The translations under genes and the position numbers were made by a program. DNA of 64,000 nt, taken from Lunularia cruciata. Lineage: Eukaryota; Streptophyta; Marchantiopsida; Lunulariales; Lunulariaceae. Where the stretch lies: assembly GCA_948567375.1 (NCBI GenBank), contig OX419756.1, positions 2,175,001 to 2,239,000 of the forward strand, in the 5' to 3' direction. Below are positions 58,801 through 64,000 of the stretch, piece after piece. Below the pieces are notes generated by a model. The model did no database searches, was not told the DNA's origin, and worked only from the letters and a program-made list of their open reading frames with translations. Numbering within the stretch: position 1 is the first letter of the stretch; every line of letters starts with the position of its first letter.

Positions 58801-59748
58801 ATTATCTTCAAGCACCATGGGATGCCAAGCGTTCTCATCATTAATTGTGATCATCCCTTTACTAGTAAATTTTGCCAAGCACTTTTCAAATTCCTTGGTA
58901 TCAAGCTTGCATTATCTACATCCTCAAATCAATGGAAAATAAAACAAGAAAATTGTACTTTGAAGGATATACTACATGCCTTTATCAACATTCAACACAT
59001 TGATTGGGATAATTGTCTTGCAATTGCCAATTTTGCCTACAATAATTCCAAGTAGACAAGTACTGGTTTTTCTCCCTTCTTCTTACGTATGGATAAGATA
59101 TAATTATTCCAAATTCTTTTCTTGCTCCTTTGTCATCTTAGGTCCCTTATACTTCCAATTTCTTGTCCAAGCTATCTACATCCTTACACCAAGCCAAGTC
59201 TTGTGTTATTATTGCTCAAATTTGCAAAAGAAATATGTAAATCAACATCATTATGATCTCACCTTTCAAATCGGTGATATGGTCATGCTTTCTTCTAGTA
59301 ACTTCTTCTCATACTTGACACCCAAGTTAGTTAACTTGCTCCCACTTGGATAGGTCCATTTTATATTACTCAAATTATTTCTCTTATTGCCTACAAAATT
59401 ATGCTTCCTAATAACATATGCATCCATCTTATCTTCCATGTTTGCAGTTCAAACCCTTTGTTTCTAACCCATCTTCCATTCCTACTCTTATCCAACTTCC
59501 TTCTCTTCTTGCTCCTCCAATCCCTATTCATGATTATGAAGAACATGAAGTCAACCCTATTCTTGCCCATAGAAATATCCAATGTGGCCGCCAATAACAC
59601 ATCAAGTACAAGGTCCTTTGGAAAAGATATCCCATTCATGATGCCACATGGAAACCTCTTTTGCATCTCCAAAATGCTCAAATGCCCATCCATGACTTTG
59701 AAGACTCAATGGCAACAAGAATGTTACCAACTAATGTTGGGGAATATG
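55860..59748 (+). pseudogene. Pol of element G: protease to chromodomain, heavily decayed
   Basis: Protease segment (ELGIPIKVMSSSKLMM, GKEYLESMRF, 55905-56045). RT (PIYWLSPKELEEL near 56429, VLPFGLT-equivalent at 56760, FIDDILIYNK near 56855). RNase H (VDFDAS at 57267, interrupted by the MITE, NFAIGF at 57884, KPLF near 58080). Integrase (NLDLIKSLPKIDQSHT at 58655, NWD-type wording at 59000). C-terminus and chromodomain (59521-59720, YKVLWKRYPIHDATWKPL). Each block aligns with element F or C. Confidence 0.8.
57287..57877. mobile_element. hAT-like MITE, 591 bases
   Basis: Terminal inverted repeats TAGACTTGTGC and GCCCAAGTCTA (one mismatch) bound a non-coding AT-rich body. Flanking 8-base duplications are CTTCTAGC (57279-57286) and CTTCTAAC (57878-57885), one mismatch. 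The undisturbed RNase H sequence of relatives (GATGCTTCTAACTTTGC) shows the empty site. Eight-base duplications and short imperfect termini fit hAT. The body has repeated AGCCAGCTGGTTGG-like blocks near both ends. No transposase is encoded. Confidence 0.85.
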
Positions 59749-59890
59749 TAATAATATGGAGTTAGCAAACAAGTTTTTCAAAGCTAATGAGTTAGTAGTC
59801 CAAGCTAAATATAGTAAAAAGGAGGTAAAATTAGTCTAAGAATATTCTAGAAGCATCTAGGAAGCTTGTAGATAAAATATTCTAGAAGCA
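59749..59890 (+). repeat. Truncated 3' LTR of element G
   Basis: This begins TGTAATAATATGGAG directly after the chromodomain and follows the 5' LTR for about 140 bases (TTCTAGAAGCATCTAGGAAG). It then breaks off into unrelated sequence. Confidence 0.8.
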
Positions 59891-60719
59891 CATATGAAGC
59901 TTTTGTTGGAGAAATCACACTTGGATTTGAGAGAGCACTTGGAATGGAAATCTGGCAATTCTATGGAGCAAAAATTTCTTCATCAATTTGGTCAAGGAAA
60001 TGTATGGATAGATATTACCCAAATTTCATGTGGGTTGGCCAAAATCTTCTTACGTCCACAACTGCATAAGATTTTGCTTATTCAAGATCTATTGAAGTCA
60101 CAATTGACTGCCAACACTATAATATACATACACTTGCACTTACCCTTATCTATTTTTGGAATGTGTGGTGACAATTGATCTCCTATCTAACCCTAGACTG
60201 CTTGGTACCAATTGATACACATCATGTCACAAAATTCCACAAATGGGATCCACTCCTGCAGCTACCCATAAGGTACATTAATGCAATCCCATAGTCTTAT
60301 ACCCTTTCATGTAAGAGCCAATCCCACAAGTTCTTTAGTCAGTCCCACAATTTGCAACCTACTTGCAAGTCATAAGGCTCTTGCAATAGAATCCAATAGC
60401 TCTTGTAATACATATTTCTTTTGAACTTAGTGGATGTGACTTCTTTTTTAGAGTTTTTCTTTTACCATGTTCTTGATGTTTATGGAAAGCTCTTGAGAAG
60501 ATATTTCCAACAAAATAAGGCATGCCTCATTTGCATGTATATTCACAAAGAACTCAATTCCAATGTGAACTACTTTTTTGTACACTTCCATAAATGAAAT
60601 CTTGAAGTTGAAGATATGTCTTGTATTAACTTTTCATTGTTCATGTGAAGCATTCTTGTTATTGATCAGGCTCCATACTTAGCAATCTACTACTTGGAGT
60701 TACTTGTCACTCTAATCAA
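59891..60719. other. AT-rich, probably includes 3' LTR of the copia element
   Basis: No coding frame recognised. Because the copia at 60720-64000 runs on the minus strand, its 3' LTR should lie here, but I could not fix TG/CA boundaries. The right copy would be outside the window. Confidence 0.4.
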
Positions 60720-61202
60720 TTAACTTTGAAGTCCAGTTGCAACTATGCTTTGCTTGAGCTTCTCAATGGTGATTGCCTTGATAAACATATCTGCATGATT
60801 TCTTACTCCAATCATATTTACCAAACTAAGTTCTCCACCATCTATCAATTCATAAATGAAACAATATCTCAATTGAATATGGTTTGTCTTGGCATGAAAC
60901 ATAGAATTCTCTACAAGATTGATAGCTCTATGACTTTCAATATGGAATATTGTCACCTTGTTTCTTGCCTAGCTCTACCATAAAACAATTCAACTAGATC
61001 ATCTCCTTGCTAGCCTTTGAGATGGCCATGTACTCAACTTCTGTGGTAGAAAGAGCAACACTCTTTTGCGATCAAGAGATCCAACTAATGGTAGTACCAC
61101 CCAAGGTAAACACATACCTTGTGGTGCTCTTTTTTTATCCAAGTCTTCTTCCAAATCTGCATCAATGAAGCTTCTAAAATTGCATATGTTTTCTTGAAGC
61201 AA
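60720..61202 (-). pseudogene. RNase H of the copia element
   Basis: 61202-60999 carries the end of RT and RNase H start (CNFRSFIDADLEEDLDKK, then the STTEVEY-equivalent LPQKLSTWPSQRLARR in a shifted frame). 60956-60720 carries HIESHRAINLVENSMFHAKTNHIQ-type wording, corresponding to the usual copia NPVFHARTKHI motif. Confidence 0.75.
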
Positions 61203-62124
61203 AGTGGCTTATCAAAGGTACCTTTCAAGTAGCATATAGTCATTTGATTGCATCTCAATACTCTCTTCTTGGGTTTGACATGAATCTACTTACAACTTCT
61301 ATTACATAAGCAATGTCTAGCCTAATGCATACCATTACATACATCAATTTCCAACTATTGATGTATAAGCTACTCTCCTCATGTACTCTCTATCTACATC
61401 AATTCTTGGTGATTGCTCCTTAGAGAGTTTGAAGTGACTTCTGAAGAGAGTGGTTTGAATTGTAGTATTCTATAGACCAAAAACTTTCCATCAACTTCTT
61501 GATGTACTTCTCTTGAGACAACGTCAAAGTACCTATAAATCTATCTCTACTAATCCTCATTCCAAGTATCTATTGTGAAGGACCTAGATATTTCATTTCA
61601 AATGCATCATATAGTTGGCACTTTAGCTCATGGATTTCTCTTATGTAGGGTTTAGCAACCAACATATCATCAACACAAAACAACAAGATGATGTATGAAT
61701 CAACAAATGATCAAATGATCCTTCTTACATCTGATGTAACCATTGTTGGCCATAAAGCCATTAAATTTCAAGTACCATTGCCAAGGAGCCTATTTCAAAC
61801 CATAGAGATTCTTCAACATGCAAACCATATCTCCTTTCTTAGTGCTTTGAAACCCCTCAAGTTGTGCCATATAGAAATCCTCCTCAAGATCTCCATGTAG
61901 AGATGTTGTTTTTGTACTAGTTGCTCTAGATGCAAATCCTTTGTAGTCATAAGACCCAAGACTAATCTGATGGTTGTCATCTTAACTATGGGAGAGAAAA
62001 TCTCATTGTAGTCTATACCTTTGGTTTTGAAAACCTTTTGCCACAAGTTTGACTTTGTACTGCTTGCTTCCATCATGTTCTTCTTTGATTTTGTACACCC
62101 ATTTTTTCTACAAATTTTTTTCAC
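61203..62124 (-). pseudogene. Reverse transcriptase of the copia element
   Basis: The open piece 62124-61813 reads KVFKTKGIDYNEIFSPIVKMTTIRL, then LGLMTTKDLHLEQL and LRGFKALRKE, the N-terminal half of a copia RT (RVT_2). The lower half, with the YVDD region expected near 61670, reads only across stops (LLFCVDDMLV-like wording). Confidence 0.8.
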
Positions 62125-62547
62125 TCTGGAAACTTAGTCCATGACCAAGTCTCATTCTTCTCTATGGATTACATCTCTTCCTTCATTTTAAGCTCTCATT
62201 GCAATGACTTCTCCTTTTCCATTACCTTTGAGTAGCACTCAGATTCACCATTTTCTATCAAGAAGAACTAAAACATGGATGGGGAATACCTCTCTATTGG
62301 TTCTCACAATCTAGTAGATCTCCTTAAATCAGAGGTAGGTGTGATTGGATTTGGTATGATCTCTCTAGTTTCTACCAAACTCTTATTTCCTACAATGTCA
62401 TTTTATGAAAAGTCTTCTAACACTATTTCTTCTTGATTCTGCTTGTTCTTTTGTAACCTCAAAACCTGATCCAAGCTTATCTTTGTACATAACATTCTCA
62501 TGGAGGATGACATCTCTACTTCTAAGCACATTTCCATCATCTTCATT
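62125..62547 (-). pseudogene. Integrase-to-RT linker of the copia element
   Basis: This corresponds to the variable acidic linker between integrase and RT. No domain is recognisable and several stops are present. Confidence 0.45.
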
Positions 62548-63060
62548 CTAGAAACTATACCTCATGTCATCTGATCTGTATCTAGTGAAGAGACACTTCA
62601 ATAATTTTGAATCAACCTTGTCCCTATTACTATGTTTAATCCTTGCATATGAGATACAACCAAAGGTTTTCAAGTGCAAGAGATCCACCTTCTTTCCTGA
62701 CCACTCCTCTTCAAGAATCTTGAATCCTAAGGGACTGATGGTCCTTGATTTGTGAGGTATGCAGTTGTGCTGACTAAATCTGCCCAAGATGTTTTTGGCA
62801 ACCTTGCTTGTTGTCTCATGCATCTACCTCTCGCATTGAGATTTTTGTTAAAGTGTTCAACTACACCATTTTGTTGTGGTATCTCATGGAAAATTTTGGT
62901 CATTTTGATCCCATTCTTTGTACAATACTCTTTGAACTTTTTGCTACTATAATCTCCACCACTATCATATTTCAAGTACTTGATTTTCAAAACTGATTGG
63001 TGTTCCCTCAAATTTCCATCACTTAAACACATTGCATATATCTGGTTTATTTTTCAAAAA
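62548..63060 (-). pseudogene. Integrase core of the copia element
   Basis: 63032-62727: YLKYDSGGDYSSKKFKEYC (second catalytic Asp region, usually SDNGGEY), IPQQNGVVEHFNKNL (catalytic Glu), then WADLVSTTAYL. 62823-62548 continues in another frame with LKTFGCISYARI. A frameshift lies near 62727-62823. Confidence 0.8.
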
Positions 63061-63066
63061 GTAAAC

Positions 63067-63342
63067 CTATACCTTCTTGGTAGCATCACCTATGAAGGTG
63101 ACATAGCCATGAGATCTTCCAAGTGACTCAATTGAAGTTATGCCATACACATATATATGTATTAACTCTAGCTTTCTTGCTTTCTGTACTTGTAAAGCCT
63201 TTATGAAGATAACTTGCTCTTGCGTTCCCAAAACACATGGTTCACAAAAGCCAAGTTGAGTAGTCTTCAACTTTGGGATCTGACCATTGGAAACTAATTG
63301 TTTCATACCCTTCTCACTCATGTGAACAAGTCTTGGTGGCAC
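63067..63342 (-). pseudogene. GAG-pre-integrase and integrase start of the copia element
   Basis: PPRLVHMSEKGMKQL, then FCEPCVLGTQEQVIF. This is the HxxxxH...CxxC zinc region that precedes copia integrases (first His outside the open piece), followed by LELIHIYVYG where relatives have the first catalytic Asp (LxxxHxDvxG). Here that position is Tyr or Val. Confidence 0.75.
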
Positions 63343-63545
63343 ATAATCAAAGGATAAATTGCATTAGCAACTATCATCAAATGGTCTGATTTTCCCATAA
63401 CATACGGGGTTCCAACCTTTTGTCCTTGTGCCAAAATCAGATTTCTCCAAGTAACCTTCCATTGCACACTTTCAAAGGATGTTTGATATCTTCCTCATCT
63501 AATTGACCTATGGAAATCAAATTCCTCTTTAGTTGAAGGATATAT

Positions 63546-63791
63546 CTAAAGATTTTTCAAAGTGCATATTGATCCTTGAGAGGTCTTTAAGTTCACATTG
63601 CCTTTTCCTTTGGTAAAAAAGGATTTATTGTCAACAAGGTGAACCTTTCCAAGGTTACCTACAACAAAGTTATGCATCAAATCTTCACATGGGGTAGAGT
63701 GAAATAGTGCACCAGAATCTATAACCCAAGATTCCTTGGGACACTCTACATAGCAAACAGGTGCATCCTCTTGTTCTATTGCTATATTCAA
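63546..63791 (-). pseudogene. Aspartic protease of the copia element
   Basis: ESWVIDSGALFHSTPCEDLMHNF contains an intact DSG active site near 63715. GKVHLVDNKSF and GKGNVNLKTSQG follow as in plant copia proteases. 63343-63545, further down, continues to the pre-integrase region with stops. Confidence 0.82.
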
Positions 63792-63818
63792 TAAGTTCTC
63801 CTCCTTCTTCAGACTTTT

Positions 63819-63860
63819 ACATTGACTCTTAAAGTGACCAAGCTTATTGCAATTCTAGCA
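63819..63860 (-). pseudogene. Gag CCHC knuckle of the copia element
   Basis: Fourteen codons read C, stop, N, C, NKLG, H, FKSQ, C: a C-x2-C-x4-H-x4-C knuckle with a TAG in its second position. Confidence 0.75.
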
Positions 63861-64000
63861 TGCAGTTTCTTTACGTACTTCCTTGTGGCTTGTTGACTCA
63901 GTTCTTTTCATTGATTGTGATCTACCATTTCTTTGACTTTGACCTTGTTGCCTTCTTCCTCTACTCTTTGCAAATAGTACTACACTTGATGATTTTCAAG

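Larger units (their letters stand above)
54154..59890 (+). mobile_element. Chromovirus G (Ty3/gypsy), 3' LTR truncated
   Basis: 5' LTR 54154-54601, a degenerate initiator-Met primer site right after it (TTGGTATTAGAG, 54602), then gag, protease, RT, RNase H, integrase, chromodomain and about 140 bases of 3' LTR from 59749. The coding wording matches element F throughout, but stops are far more frequent. A MITE (57287-57877) sits in RNase H. The right end is cut, so no target duplication can be read. CTTGT precedes the 5' LTR. Confidence 0.88.
60720..64000 (-). mobile_element. Ty1/copia retrotransposon, running off the right end
   Basis: In minus order from the window edge: gag zinc knuckle, protease, GAG-pre-integrase, integrase, RT, RNase H. 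Integrase before RT defines Ty1/copia. Stops and frameshifts divide every domain. The gag start and the 5' LTR lie beyond 64000. Confidence 0.9.

Noticed and set aside
59891-60719. LTR of the copia element with defined ends
   Set aside because: No TG/CA termini or second copy could be identified, so only a region note is given.

Overview
This is a nuclear chromosome segment of a land plant. The evidence is two spliced plant-type genes (a class III secretory peroxidase and a LURP-one/LOR-family protein) lying among plant-type Ty3/gypsy and Ty1/copia LTR retrotransposons. The structure (gene island inside nested, decayed LTR elements) and a gypsy lineage whose pol reads, from memory, like green-algal and bryophyte elements suggest a moss or other bryophyte. 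That placement is an inference and was not checked by search. There is no prokaryotic, CRISPR, rRNA or tRNA signal.

Layout. 1-6423: gypsy element A (+), gag to integrase nearly complete but broken by nonsense codons, ending in a 3' LTR. 6424-10496: gypsy B (+), only the integrase tail plus a very long (about 3.4 kb) 3' LTR that itself carries a decayed reading frame. 10497-13352: 3' half of chromovirus C (+), with a chromodomain and an LTR full of heat-shock-element-like GAAnnTTC repeats. 13353-15590: 3' part of chromovirus D (+). 15592-16680: coiled-coil-coding remnant. 17311-33814: gypsy E (-), about 9 kb once later insertions are removed. Its integrase ends in a PHD-finger-like module instead of a chromodomain. 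E is split by two dated insertions: a 1,874-bp solo LTR of family B (21804-23677, target duplication GATGT) and a complete chromovirus F of the same family as C (25643-31183, target duplication TCAAA) that landed at the end of E's gag zinc knuckle.

33815-52100: gene island and intergenic DNA without recognisable retroelements. It holds the peroxidase gene (37170-38665, -), an 860-bp foldback (41049-41912) and the LURP-one-like gene (42480-43406, +). The rest is non-coding as far as can be seen.

52122-54129: two copia fragments (-). 54154-59890: chromovirus G (+), related to C and F, with a 5' LTR, a truncated 3' LTR and a 591-bp hAT-like MITE inserted in its RNase H. 60720-64000: copia element (-) running off the window, with gag knuckle, protease, integrase, RT and RNase H in order.

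The most interesting points are: LTR promoters of the C/F/G chromovirus family with arrays of heat-shock elements just upstream of a TATA box; the PHD finger at the integrase C-terminus of E; the coding region inside the long LTR of family B; and the long foldback beside the two host genes.
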